DNA from: Ardenticatenaceae bacterium
GTDB taxonomy: Bacteria; Chloroflexota; Anaerolineae; Promineifilales; Promineifilaceae
Direction: 5' to 3'
Assembly: GCA_020634245.1 (NCBI GenBank)
Contig: JACKCC010000017.1
Coordinates: 117,777 to 181,776 of the forward strand
Length of the DNA: 64,000 nucleotides
A program made the position numbers and the translations under genes. This document shows, one piece after another, positions 27,244-36,276 of this stretch. The notes beneath the pieces are model-generated. The model ran no database searches, was not told the DNA's origin, and saw only the letters and a list, made by a program, of their open reading frames with translations. Position 1 is the stretch's first letter. Every line of letters starts with the position of its first letter.

Positions 27244-27891
27244 ATGGACGACATCATTCGCGTCTTGATTGTTGATGACCATCAACTTTTCCGCGACGGC
27301 CTTCGTGCCCTGCTCATGGCCGCGCCGGATATGGAAGTTGTGGGCGAAGCGGCCAGCGGGGCCGAAGCGGTGCGGCTGGCGGCCGAGACGCAGCCCCACG
27401 TTATTCTGATGGACATCCAAATGCCTGATGGTGATGGCATTGAGGCCGCGCGGCAAATCGTCGCGGCCAATTCACAAATCGGCGTGCTCATGGTGACCAT
27501 GTTTGAGGATGACCAGTCCGTCTTTGCTGCCATGCGCGCCGGGGCGCGAGGGTATGTGCTCAAAGGAGCCAAGCACGACGAAATGCTGCGGGCTATTCAT
27601 GCCGTGAGCAGCGGCGAGGCCATTTTTAGCCCCAGCATTGCCGGGCGGATGATGAACTTTTTTGCCACTAGTCGTGCCGTTATCCCGTCCGATGACTTTT
27701 CCGACCTGACCGACCGGGAGAGGGAAATTTTGACCTTGATTGCCCAAGGGGAATCGAATGCGGCTATTGCTAAAACGCTGACCATCAGCGTGAAGACGGT
27801 GCGCAATCACGTTTCCAATATCTTCAGCAAGCTGCAAGTGGCCGACCGGGCGCAGGCGGCTATTCGGGCCAGGGACGCGGGGCTAGGTTAA
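27244..27891 (+). CDS. LuxR/NarL family response regulator
   Basis: A 215-residue two-component regulator. The receiver domain has acidic residues VDDHQ, the phospho-acceptor Asp in ILMDIQMPDGDG (about residue 57) and the conserved Lys in VLKGA. The C-terminal LuxR helix-turn-helix is LTDREREILTLIAQG to VKTVRNHVSNIFSKL. It is the evident partner of the upstream kinase. Targets are unknown. Confidence 0.93.
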   Translation: MDDIIRVLIVDDHQLFRDGLRALLMAAPDMEVVGEAASGAEAVRLAAETQPHVILMDIQMPDGDGIEAARQIVAANSQIGVLMVTMFEDDQSVFAAMRAGARGYVLKGAKHDEMLRAIHAVSSGEAIFSPSIAGRMMNFFATSRAVIPSDDFSDLTDREREILTLIAQGESNAAIAKTLTISVKTVRNHVSNIFSKLQVADRAQAAIRARDAGLG

Positions 27892-27925
27892 CTGAACTTA
27901 CCCCACTAAAAAGTAAGATCAATAG

Positions 27926-30316
27926 CTATGCTGGCTTATAAGCCAGCAGGCGCATCCCATTGAGTGAAACCAGCACTGTTCCACCTTCATGACCGATGAC
28001 GGCCAGGGGCAATGTCAGGTTGGTGGCAAAAATTGTAACCAGCATCAAGACGATCATAAACAGGGCAAATCCCAGGTTAACAGCCAGCGTACGGCGCGTT
28101 TTGCGGCTGAGACCAATGACGTAAGGGATATTCTTCAAATCATCAGACATCAAGACGATATCGGCCGTCTCCAGAGCCACATCGGTTCCGGCCGCGCCCA
28201 TGGCGATGCCAATGGTGGCCGTTGCCAGTGCTGGCGCATCGTTTACGCCGTCACCCACCATCGCCACCGGACCGTAGGTGTCCCGCACTTGTTTGACGAC
28301 ACGCACTTTATCTTCCGGCAGCAAGTCGGCATACACTTCGTCCACGCCCACCTGCCGGGCAATAGCCTGGGCTACGACGTCATTGTCACCCGTAAGCATG
28401 ACCACACGCTCGACACCAACTGCTTTCAGGTCACGTATAACCTGAGCGGCGTCTTCGCGGACAACATCAGCAAAGGCCAGGACGCCCAGGATGTAAGCTG
28501 CTCCTTCAATCATTTGAGCAACGACGACGCTGGTTTTGCCTTCATTTTGCAGACGATTGACAGTGGTAACGGCCGTTTCCAGACCAATCGCGTGATGTTC
28601 GGCAAAATAACGCAAATTACCAATACGCAAATTCAAACCGTCTACCGTTCCCCGCACACCTTGACCGGTCGTCGCCTGAAATTCAATCGCTTCGGGAACC
28701 GTTATCCCACGTTTCTCCGCCATTTTAACAACGGCCTGCGCCAGCGGATGCTCCGATTTAGCTTCGATGGCCGCAGCCAGGCATAAGAGCGCATCTTCGG
28801 TCAATAGAGATTTTTCCGTTGAATTTTCCAATGGAATGATGTCCGTTACCTGCGGATCGCCAATAGTCAGTGTGCCTGTTTTGTCAAAGGTAACCACCTT
28901 GATTGTAGCCGCATTTTCTACATAAACGCCGCCCTTGAACAAAATACCGCGCCGTGCCCCATTTCCAATAGCCGACAATACCGTCGCCGGTGTGCTGATA
29001 ACCAGCGCACAGGGTGACGCAGCTACCATTACTGTCATCGCCCGGTAGAAAGAAGTAGTAAACGGTTCCCAGCCAAAAATTTGCGGCACAGCCGCCACCA
29101 GCGCCGTCAAAACGATGACGCCCAAAGCATAATATTGTTCGGCCGTGTCAATAAACCGCTGCGTTTCGGCCTTTTCACTTTGCGCTTCTTCGACCATTTT
29201 AATGAGCTTGGCAATGGTCGAATCCTTGGCTAACCGGGTAACACCAATTTCCAGGCTACCGTTTTTGTTAATCGTACCGGCAAAAACGGTATCACCTTCG
29301 CTTTTGGCTACCGGCATGGATTCACCGGTAAGAGACGATTGGTCAACACTGCTATCCCCGACCAAAACCACGCCATCTAAAGCGATTCGTTCGCCCGGCT
29401 TAACCACAATGCGATCACTGATATTGATTTTTTCGATAGGTAGCGTAACGATTTGATCGCCGCGTTTGACATTGGCCTGATTAGGCCGCAGTTTCATCAA
29501 AGCTTTGATGGCGTTGCGGGTGCGATCCATGGCAAAATCTTGCAAAACATTGGAAAGCGAGAACAGGAAAAGCAGCATGACGCCTTCGAATGGCTGGCCA
29601 ACAATCGCTGCGCCCAAAGCGGCCAAAATCATGAGCAAATCGACGTCGATGGTCCGGGCACGCAGTGATTCCAGACCCCCCTTAAGGCCAAATGTGCCCC
29701 CGGTGACATAAGCAATTGTGTACAAAACGGTTATAACGATGGGCGCGGCTTCCATGCGCTCGGCGATAAAACCGGCCACCATGGCAATCAAAGTAATGAC
29801 GGTAAAAATGGCTTCCAGATTATTGATGAACCAGGCAAAACGAGACGGGGGAAGTTCGGGCACGGCCGTTACTTCACTGGCCGATGGTTCCACAGACGCC
29901 CCTAACTTCTCAACCTGGTGGGCAATGGCCTGGGGAGTAGTCACATCATGATCATAAGTCACACTCAAAACGCCGCCCATGTAACTGGCTGTTGCCCGGC
30001 GAATTCCTGGCATTTCCTTGATTTGCCGCTCCAACGACATGGCACAAGACTCGCAAGCGCGCCCACCTTGATGCTCCAAACGCATGGTGCAAGTGCTCCA
30101 CCGATGATGCAGGGTTGGTGCAACTCGCTGGGCCGCGGCCACAATATCCAACTCAGAAACCTTTTCCGGATTGTAATCAAAAGAAACTGTTTCTTGATTT
30201 GTGTCAACGCAAACGTTTACAATGCCGTCTTTGTCGCGCACCGTTTCATTAATGACTTCAAGACAACTCAAATCATCATGTTCGTGTTCATGTCTTAAAA
30301 TTTTGTTTGTATCCAT
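27926..30316 (-). CDS. P1B-4-type heavy-metal-transporting ATPase
   Basis: About 796 residues. The N-terminus has His-rich (HEHEHDD) and degenerate metal-binding-domain sequence including CESC. The pump has the phosphorylation site DKTGTLT, SEHPLA, GDGVNDAP, the transmembrane motif SPC (ASPCALVIST) and a late HEGGT. SPC with HEGGT is the mark of the P1B-4 group, which exports Co2+, Fe2+ or Zn2+, rather than the CPC copper/zinc groups. The ATG at 30316 is chosen for its AGGA site. It is convergent with the response regulator. Confidence 0.88.
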   Translation of the reverse strand: MDTNKILRHEHEHDDLSCLEVINETVRDKDGIVNVCVDTNQETVSFDYNPEKVSELDIVAAAQRVAPTLHHRWSTCTMRLEHQGGRACESCAMSLERQIKEMPGIRRATASYMGGVLSVTYDHDVTTPQAIAHQVEKLGASVEPSASEVTAVPELPPSRFAWFINNLEAIFTVITLIAMVAGFIAERMEAAPIVITVLYTIAYVTGGTFGLKGGLESLRARTIDVDLLMILAALGAAIVGQPFEGVMLLFLFSLSNVLQDFAMDRTRNAIKALMKLRPNQANVKRGDQIVTLPIEKINISDRIVVKPGERIALDGVVLVGDSSVDQSSLTGESMPVAKSEGDTVFAGTINKNGSLEIGVTRLAKDSTIAKLIKMVEEAQSEKAETQRFIDTAEQYYALGVIVLTALVAAVPQIFGWEPFTTSFYRAMTVMVAASPCALVISTPATVLSAIGNGARRGILFKGGVYVENAATIKVVTFDKTGTLTIGDPQVTDIIPLENSTEKSLLTEDALLCLAAAIEAKSEHPLAQAVVKMAEKRGITVPEAIEFQATTGQGVRGTVDGLNLRIGNLRYFAEHHAIGLETAVTTVNRLQNEGKTSVVVAQMIEGAAYILGVLAFADVVREDAAQVIRDLKAVGVERVVMLTGDNDVVAQAIARQVGVDEVYADLLPEDKVRVVKQVRDTYGPVAMVGDGVNDAPALATATIGIAMGAAGTDVALETADIVLMSDDLKNIPYVIGLSRKTRRTLAVNLGFALFMIVLMLVTIFATNLTLPLAVIGHEGGTVLVSLNGMRLLAYKPA
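27930..27947. terminator. Palindrome at the convergent 3' ends
   Basis: GCTGGCTTATAAGCCAGC is a perfect 18-base palindrome covering the last codons of the metal ATPase gene, with A-rich sequence on the far side. It may act as a terminator. The loop would be tight, so it is uncertain. Confidence 0.35.
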
Positions 30317-30484
30317 AAAAAATCCTATGAGCAATATTGCTATTCCCTGAGCCAACAAACATCACTATTCCTCAAGTTGACCTACTTTTCTCTATGCAAT
30401 TATACGTTAATAGCCTGGATTTTCCGCCCCTCAGACAAATTTCGCTGTAATTAATATCAATTTTAACAATGCGACCAAACTAAA

Positions 30485-30500
30485 TTTAACCACGGTTAAA
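30485..30500. promoter_or_regulatory. Palindrome upstream of the metal ATPase gene
   Basis: TTTAACC-AC-GGTTAAA is a perfect 7+7 inverted repeat in AT-rich DNA, 169 bases before the ATPase start and just before the insertion element. It has the size of a metal-sensor operator, but no sensor gene is adjacent. The 258 bases from 30317 to 30575 hold no gene that I can support. Confidence 0.3.
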
Positions 30501-30575
30501 ATTTTACCCGATCTACAGTATTTAGCAATCAGTGACAGGATATTTTAATTTGAAATTTATGTTGGTCAGCAAATA

Positions 30576-31757
30576 GATGGTCCCCCTCTTGGGTGTTGCC
30601 GGGTAAAATAACCCAATTAACACCAAACAGGAGAGGGGTCAATGAATCAATTAGCCAATGTTGGCGATTTTTGTCCAAATGAAGCCTGCCCGGATTATGG
30701 TAAGCTTCAGAAAAAACAGTCAAAACAGAACATTAAAAAACATGGTTTCACGGCAACCGGCATACAGCGCTTCCAATGCCGGACTTGTGGTCAGACATTT
30801 ACGGCTACGAAAGGAACGCCCTTCTACCGGCGGCGGACAGATTCCGAAGAAATCTTGGAAACCCTGGCCTTCCTAGCCGAAGGTGTTCGGATCAGCACTC
30901 TGGCTCGCGTTCAAGGCCATAAAGAAGACACCATTCTGGCGTGGCTCAAAGATGCAGCAACTCATGTCGCTGAAATCGAATCCGTTTTGTTGGCCAACTA
31001 CCAACTGGAACGGGGTCAACTGGATGCGATGTGGAGTTACGTGGCGCACAAAGGTGAAAAAAAGGCTATCCCGAGACAGAAGAACAAGGGCAGTTCTGGC
31101 GAGCGACCATGATTGACAGTGATACCCGGCTCCGCGTCGCCAGCGGCATTGCCAAGACCGAAACGGAAGCGTCGCAGATTGTATTCACAATGCTCAAGCA
31201 GCGGGGTCATCCTGACAAGCCGCCACCGACTATCTCCGATGGTTGGGGCGGCATCCGGGAAGCGATGGTTGAAGTGTACGGTCAAGTGCCGCCCTATTCA
31301 GGGCGTGGTCGCCCACCAACGCTTAAGCAGCCAGGCGAGGATTGGCAATATCTGCAAATGGTCAAGCAACGGGAAAACGGTCGGGTCATAGGGACTGAAT
31401 TACGGGTCATTTACGGTGATGAAACGGAAGTGCTGGCCTTGTTAGGCAAGAGCACCAGTTATATTGAGCGCTCCAACTTAACCAGTCGTCATTTCAACAG
31501 CCGCTTAACCCGGAAAACATTGGCCTTTTCCAAAACCATCGCGATGCATCAGGCGGCAGCAACGCTGGAAGATGCCTACTACAATCTGGTACGGCCACAC
31601 AAAACACTGCGTCAGGAGGTCGTTGCCCAAGGCCGCCGTTGGTTACCGCGAACACCGGCCATGGCCTCTGCTTTGACTGAGCATATTTGGACTGTTAAAG
31701 AACTATTTTCAAACATCCCAGTCCCCATCGTTAACAACACTTAACGGGGAGACTATC
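30576..31757 (+). mobile_element. IS1-family insertion sequence, complete, with target duplication
   Basis: An element of 1182 bp. The left end (30576-30598) and right end (31735-31757) are imperfect inverted repeats that agree at 17 of 23 positions. The 8-base sequence AGCAAATA directly precedes the left end (30568-30575) and directly follows the right end (31758-31765), which is a target-site duplication. Inside is a two-frame transposase. The element separates the metal ATPase gene from the SARP regulator gene. The identical duplication suggests a fairly recent insertion. Confidence 0.9.
30642..31744 (+). CDS. IS1-family transposase made by -1 frameshifting
   Basis: The first frame (30642-31112) has an N-terminal zinc finger (CPNEAC, CRTCG), a helix-turn-helix and the first catalytic Asp in GQLDAMWSYV. 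At 31058-31064 the sequence A AAA AAG is a classic -1 slippery heptamer. A shift there gives KGYPETEEQGQFWRATMIDSD, joining the second frame with the second Asp (MIDSDTR) and the Glu (SYIERSN) of the DDE triad. The fused product would be about 367 residues. Without slippage the first frame yields a 156-residue protein that could act as an inhibitor, as InsA does in IS1. Confidence 0.88.
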
Positions 31758-31805
31758 AGCAAATAAAAACCGCAAATTTGACTATCTCCTGGCGCTTAAT
31801 AGATA

Positions 31806-31814
31806 TGCTATAAT
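31806..31814 (+). promoter_or_regulatory. Extended -10 promoter for the SARP gene
   Basis: TGCTATAAT is a perfect extended -10 element. No good -35 sits 17 bases upstream. It would give a leader of about 170 bases that contains one GGCCGTT/AACGGCC hairpin (31946-31972). The site lies just right of the insertion element. Confidence 0.45.
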
Positions 31815-31994
31815 GAATTGTGGGCAGCATCAAATCCTCCACACAACAATCCAATTAAGCTCACCGCCATATCAAATCAACAGCTTTTTCGTTACAAGGA
31901 CAACTTCGCTCAACCCAAAACGCCGGCAGCAATTTGAGCTTTAGGGGCCGTTTTCGCAAAAAGAACGGCCGTTTCGCATTCCCAGGAGTTGGCG

Positions 31995-33269
31995 ATGGGA
32001 ACAAACTTTAATCAGACGGAGGCATTTAAAGAAAACGTATCCGGGGATAAACGAGTTGGCGGGCAAGTCATCGGCGAACTTCTAAAGGATGGACAGTTTG
32101 AAAAACTATCACAACATCTAAACAATCTATATGCTTCAGAACAAAAAAGCAATCCACAGTTCAACCAAATTCTGGCAGCGGCACAACAAATTTGCCTCAT
32201 TTGCCAGAATATGCGCGCGGAAACAGAGCGGTACCGAGTAGCTTACACGGATGCAATTCGACGTGAGCAGGAATTGCAACAGCACCTCACTCAACTCCTG
32301 AACCTTGTCGAGCAGCCTGTCGGGCTGATTGATTCAAACCTGCCAATACAGTCAGAAATGCCTGAAGATGAGGAGGGAAACGGCCGTACCTGGTGGCAGC
32401 GCTTGCGGACTCGTCTCGAATCAAAGCCAAGCAAAGTTAATGTGAAGGAGGAAAAGGATGAGGGAGGGGGAACGGCCGTTAATCCTCCAATGTCACCCAC
32501 CAGTCCAACACTCACCGTCTACTGCATGGGCACTTTTCGCGTTTACATCAATGAAAATCGCATCGACAACTGGAACGGCAACAACGCCAAGGCCATCTTC
32601 AAATACATGGTCGTCAACAGGAATCGCCCCATTCCTATTGAAATTCTGATGGATTTATTTTGGCAAACCGATGAGCCAGACTCTGCCCGGCGCAACCTGT
32701 ACCAAGCCATCTACCTGCTGCGGCAAGCGCTCCAAAACCCAAATCACGACTATCCTTACATACTCAGCACCAATGGCTGCTATGGGCTAAACCCGGACTT
32801 GACCATCTGGCTGGACAGCGAAGCATTCGACCGGCACTATCACAATGGGCACCGTTTTGAGCTAAGCAAAGAAAATCTCAAAGCAGTACATGAATATGAA
32901 GCTGCCGACGCTCTATACGAAGGCGATTTTTTGAGTGAAGACGTCTATGAAGAATGGCCAACTTTAAAGCGCCTGGAGTATCAAAATGCTTACCTGGATA
33001 TCTTGAACCGGCTGAGCCGTTACCATTATCAACAACAAAATTGGGCGATCAGTATTGCCTACGGGCAAAAACTACTGCAAACCGACAACTGCCGAGAAGA
33101 TACGCATCGGCGATTAATGCTTGCCTACTGCCGTCAAGGTCAACGTCATCTGGCTCTACGCCAATATCAATACTGCATCGAAGCATTACTGGAGGAATTA
33201 GATGCCAATCCCGCACCGGAAACTAATGAATTACATCAAAAAATCCAACAAAACCATCTTCAATTCTGA
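31995..33269 (+). CDS. SARP/BTAD-type transcriptional regulator
   Basis: About 424 residues. The first 160 are helical and partly coiled coil, with no named domain. A winged-helix OmpR-type DNA-binding domain follows (TVYCMGTFRVYINENRI, KAIFKYMVVNRNRPIP, then SARRNLYQAIYLLRQAL). The bacterial transcriptional activation domain of TPR-like helices ends the protein (YEGDFLSEDVYEEW, CREDTHRRLMLAYCRQG). SARP proteins often activate neighbouring secondary-metabolism or stress genes. AGGAG lies six bases before the ATG at 31995. The two unknown genes downstream are likely targets. Confidence 0.82.
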   Translation: MGTNFNQTEAFKENVSGDKRVGGQVIGELLKDGQFEKLSQHLNNLYASEQKSNPQFNQILAAAQQICLICQNMRAETERYRVAYTDAIRREQELQQHLTQLLNLVEQPVGLIDSNLPIQSEMPEDEEGNGRTWWQRLRTRLESKPSKVNVKEEKDEGGGTAVNPPMSPTSPTLTVYCMGTFRVYINENRIDNWNGNNAKAIFKYMVVNRNRPIPIEILMDLFWQTDEPDSARRNLYQAIYLLRQALQNPNHDYPYILSTNGCYGLNPDLTIWLDSEAFDRHYHNGHRFELSKENLKAVHEYEAADALYEGDFLSEDVYEEWPTLKRLEYQNAYLDILNRLSRYHYQQQNWAISIAYGQKLLQTDNCREDTHRRLMLAYCRQGQRHLALRQYQYCIEALLEELDANPAPETNELHQKIQQNHLQF

Positions 33270-33429
33270 CACCTTCGAAATTTGAACAAAAAATGAATCA
33301 AAAATGATATTTCAAAGCTATTCTGTTTGCTACAAAATGCCGGATAGCATTGTAACCAATTCTCGAGAACTGTTAAATGAGTAGCCACACAAAAAGCGTG
33401 TGGAAATTAAAGCGAATAGGAGGCTTGTT

Positions 33430-33885
33430 ATGTCTATTACGAAAAAGGGTCAACCACAGCTCGCCGGAATCCTGGATTTCGATGTTACCAATTTGAAAGT
33501 TGCGAAAGAATCTCAAGTAGTTCTTGGCAATGTCGCTGAAATCATTGACAAGAATGAAACCTTCACTCTAGCACTGGATTTCAAGGGATCGGGTCAGCAA
33601 TGGGAAAATATGTGCAATAACTCAAAACCAGGGAGTATCACAGAATACAGAGTCGAATTCTATGTAGAAGGGATGGGAAGGACACCCGATCTACCTGAAA
33701 GGCTTCTTGGTGTCGCAACAGATAAGCTTGTTCCCAATCAGTTCGACTATTCGGCCCAGACGAGTGTCCGCATTGATAGAAGTGGGATCTACGATGTTTC
33801 AGCAATGATAACGATCCCCCAGTGGAAGGGAATCCTTGGATTCGCAGAGGGTCTCATCATTGCCGTACATCCTTTGGAAGACTGA
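33430..33885 (+). CDS. Unknown beta-rich protein following the SARP regulator
   Basis: A 151-residue soluble protein with no named family that I recognise. It looks like alternating beta strands, and its last 60 residues (SGIYDVSAMI, LGFAEGLIIAV) resemble the C-terminal end of the next protein (QGVYRLQVIV, LGFLEVPFLWV), so both may share a beta-sandwich domain. AGGAGG precedes the ATG at 33430. The DNA is AT-rich with no ACGGCCGT, unlike most of the window, which suggests transfer. Confidence 0.55.
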   Translation: MSITKKGQPQLAGILDFDVTNLKVAKESQVVLGNVAEIIDKNETFTLALDFKGSGQQWENMCNNSKPGSITEYRVEFYVEGMGRTPDLPERLLGVATDKLVPNQFDYSAQTSVRIDRSGIYDVSAMITIPQWKGILGFAEGLIIAVHPLED

Positions 33886-34069
33886 GTTTTTCGTCTAGCT
33901 CTTGGGAATTTAGATAAGATGCACGTGCTGCTATCAACCTGTCTAAACGCAACCAAGATTCACTTTGGTCGTTGGCTTCACCTATGGATGGCCGAGAGGC
34001 TCTGTCCACAACGAGGCCAGCGACCATTTTAATCTTTTATTTTTTGAAACAAACAAGAGGAAGAAAATC

Positions 34070-34996
34070 ATGGATACAACCAAGCAAGAATCTCACAACC
34101 TGGCAGATATCAGTGGAATTTCTCCTACGCGCCAGCAGTATATTAGGGAAGGGTTAGGTATCCAAACGTTAAAACAACTGGTTACGGCTTCACCTGAAGA
34201 TATCAGGGACTGTATCAAGGGAAAGGACATACACCAACGCGTGTCTGTGTCCCAAGTAAAGAGGTGGCAGAAAAAAGCTAAAGAATTAACGGCTGCGGAT
34301 TCTTCACCGGTAGATATACCCGAAAAAAAAGGTGAATGGACTGCCTTTGCCACGTATGTGGTAGAGTTTCAAGAACGCTTCAACCAGAAAGGCCAAGAAT
34401 TTCAAACCCAGGTACACCATATGGAAGGCGGATATGATGGTGGTGGTCGGGGTGATAAATGGCAAGGTTTGGCTGTTAAAAAAGCAGGCCAATGGATTGA
34501 AACCGATGCACTGGAATTAGTATCGGATACACAAAAAAATACACCAGATAAGGTTCACAAGCGGCAGCCCGTAGCACCTAAACCAATTCCACAAACCGCA
34601 ATTTCCATACAAGGCCTGGAATTCATCCAACCAATCAATGAAGAACATCCAACAAAACTGGATGGAACTGGCCGCATGTTTACCCAACCTATCCACAGTG
34701 AAACACCATTTGACTTACGAATCATTTTCGAATTAGTCGAGGAAGGCAATGCTCACAATGGTAGTATTCCCTACGTTTCTGCCGAGGCTTATGTCACCAA
34801 CAAATCGACCGGTGAGACCAAGCTGCTAAGCGAAAATAAACGCCAGCCAATCCTGGTAGATCAGGCTCAACAAATCGTTAATTTGCCCAAAAATCAATTG
34901 TTACAGGGGGTATACCGGCTGCAAGTAATCGTGCGGGCGTTGGAATCGCCCGGCACTTTAGGCTTTTTGGAAGTTCCTTTTTTATGGGTCACATGA
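34070..34996 (+). CDS. Unknown protein: helix-hairpin-helix-like N-terminus, beta-rich C-terminus
   Basis: A 308-residue protein. Residues about 10-50 (ISPTRQQYIREGLGIQTLKQL) resemble a helix-hairpin-helix/DUF4332-type module that could bind DNA or protein. A middle segment (about 95-145) is rich in Gly and charged residues. The last 130 residues look like the same beta-rich domain as the 33430 protein. There is no signal peptide or membrane segment. GAGGAAG precedes the ATG. Function unknown; its position suggests a joint role with the 33430 protein under the SARP regulator. Confidence 0.55.
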   Translation: MDTTKQESHNLADISGISPTRQQYIREGLGIQTLKQLVTASPEDIRDCIKGKDIHQRVSVSQVKRWQKKAKELTAADSSPVDIPEKKGEWTAFATYVVEFQERFNQKGQEFQTQVHHMEGGYDGGGRGDKWQGLAVKKAGQWIETDALELVSDTQKNTPDKVHKRQPVAPKPIPQTAISIQGLEFIQPINEEHPTKLDGTGRMFTQPIHSETPFDLRIIFELVEEGNAHNGSIPYVSAEAYVTNKSTGETKLLSENKRQPILVDQAQQIVNLPKNQLLQGVYRLQVIVRALESPGTLGFLEVPFLWVT

Positions 34997-34998
34997 AA

Positions 34999-35024
34999 AA
35001 ACGGCCGTACGTATACGGCCGTTT
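34999..35024 (+). terminator. Terminator made of two ACGGCCGT copies
   Basis: AAACGGCCGTA and TACGGCCGTTT form perfect 11-bp arms around the loop CGTA, five bases after the upstream stop. Each arm contains the window's iterated octamer. Confidence 0.7.
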
Positions 35025-35054
35025 CCCAAATAAATATCAATCGAAAAACGATAA

Positions 35055-35333
35055 CTAATCGCCAAAATCTAAAGTTGCAATCGCTTCAAGCCAGATCGGA
35101 GCCAGCGGCGGTTCAGTCACTTGTGTATCTCGCACCTCAGGCGCTCCCGTAAAAACGCTGCCCTTGCCCCCATTGTGGAAAGCATACTCATCCCCCGGCT
35201 CCAAAATAATTTTCTTATAAGCCGGTGGCCACTGAACAATAAAGCGTCGCCCGCAAACTGGGCAGGTCCATTCCTCTGCCCCAGACTCATAAACCTTATC
35301 CAATTCCATCGTGTGCTGCTCAACGTGCGCCAT
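35055..35333 (-). CDS. Small CPxC zinc-knuckle-like protein
   Basis: A 92-residue acidic protein of unknown function. A single CPVCGRRF motif near residue 24 resembles half a zinc ribbon; no second CxxC is present, so metal binding would need a dimer or other ligands. AAGGAG lies seven bases before the ATG at 35333. It is convergent with the 34070 gene and shares its terminator. Confidence 0.55.
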   Translation of the reverse strand: MAHVEQHTMELDKVYESGAEEWTCPVCGRRFIVQWPPAYKKIILEPGDEYAFHNGGKGSVFTGAPEVRDTQVTEPPLAPIWLEAIATLDFGD

Positions 35334-35446
35334 CAAAAAACTCCTTTAAATCAATAATTTCGCTTTGGGCAATCAATCAAGGTCAGGATGCAAGGAAAAT
35401 GAAAATCACAAGCCCAACTTCTAAATTTGTAATTATTCGCAAAGAA

Positions 35447-35470
35447 TCACGTTTCCTTATCGAAACGTGA
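35447..35470. promoter_or_regulatory. TCACGTTTC/GAAACGTGA inverted repeat
   Basis: Perfect 9-bp arms separated by CTTATC, 114 bases before the small zinc-knuckle gene and 72 bases after the sulfotransferase stop. It could be an operator or a weak terminator. The rest of 35334-35541 shows nothing else. Confidence 0.35.
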
Positions 35471-35541
35471 CTCCAATCTTCTAAAATAATACGTTTTCTT
35501 GACCGACAACAAAATGGGAAAGTGTAACCAGGACAAGATGG

Positions 35542-36165
35542 CTACCCGGCAGACGGCTCCTCCGCCCGGTTGCGATACAAAGCCGGATCGACGACTTCAG
35601 CCATAGCCGTTTCGTTGAGGCGGCTGCCTAAAAACGCATTGACCCGCTTTATTTGGGGAACAGGATCGGCCAGCATATCACTGTAATGAACATACAAAAC
35701 CGAAACATTGGACTGGCTGTCAATCCAATGGATAGTGCCCTGCAAATGCTTTTCAAACAGCGCCGCCATTTTGGCATCATCCATATCATCGGCATTTTCA
35801 CCGCGTCGAACGAGCATTTTGCGCTGTGAAGCCAGAATTTCAGACATATTGCGGCGCATAAAGATGATACGGTACTGATAATCGGCCGGCAAATGTTTGA
35901 GTAAAGCGGAGATGATCTTAACTACTTTACCTTTCGTATCGGCCAGCCATACAGTATCACCTTTGTCAAGTTGTTTTACCCGCTCAAATTCGTAATAGCC
36001 TTTGGGATTATCTTTGTCCGCTTCACGGATTTTGTCGGTGAGCGGCGGAACACCGCCAGCTTCCAGCATTTTCATCATCATGCTGGTGCCGGAGCGCGGC
36101 AGTCCAGAAACAACGATAATTGGTTCTTTTGGGGTTGGTTGAAACAGCTTTTTCAAAAAGCCCAT
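35542..36165 (-). CDS. Sulfotransferase-like P-loop protein
   Basis: A 207-residue protein. The N-terminal loop VVSGLPRSGTSMMMKML matches the PAPS-binding P-loop of bacterial sulfotransferases. A 3'-phosphate-type region (RIIFMRRNMSEILASQ) and a late HYSDMLADP segment are also typical. The acceptor is unknown. The ATG at 36165 is chosen over 36183 because GAGGAA lies seven bases upstream. It is shorter than the 19809 sulfotransferase and not closely similar to it. Confidence 0.75.
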   Translation of the reverse strand: MGFLKKLFQPTPKEPIIVVSGLPRSGTSMMMKMLEAGGVPPLTDKIREADKDNPKGYYEFERVKQLDKGDTVWLADTKGKVVKIISALLKHLPADYQYRIIFMRRNMSEILASQRKMLVRRGENADDMDDAKMAALFEKHLQGTIHWIDSQSNVSVLYVHYSDMLADPVPQIKRVNAFLGSRLNETAMAEVVDPALYRNRAEEPSAG

Positions 36166-36276
36166 GCTTTTTCCTCGGCGCAAAATTTTCCTTTGGCTAA
36201 AATCGGCCTTATCTTATCAAAAACGGCCGTTTTGTTAAATGATTAAATCTGAACCACACAAAAGCTCATCCAATCC

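Noticed and set aside
27989..28786. Plus-strand frame of 265 codons opposite the P1B-4 ATPase
   Set aside because: All ATPase motifs are on the other strand; this is a shadow frame.
31113..31391. Additional transposase frame inside the insertion element
   Set aside because: It is out of register with the DDE residues; the -1 frame accounts for the complete transposase.
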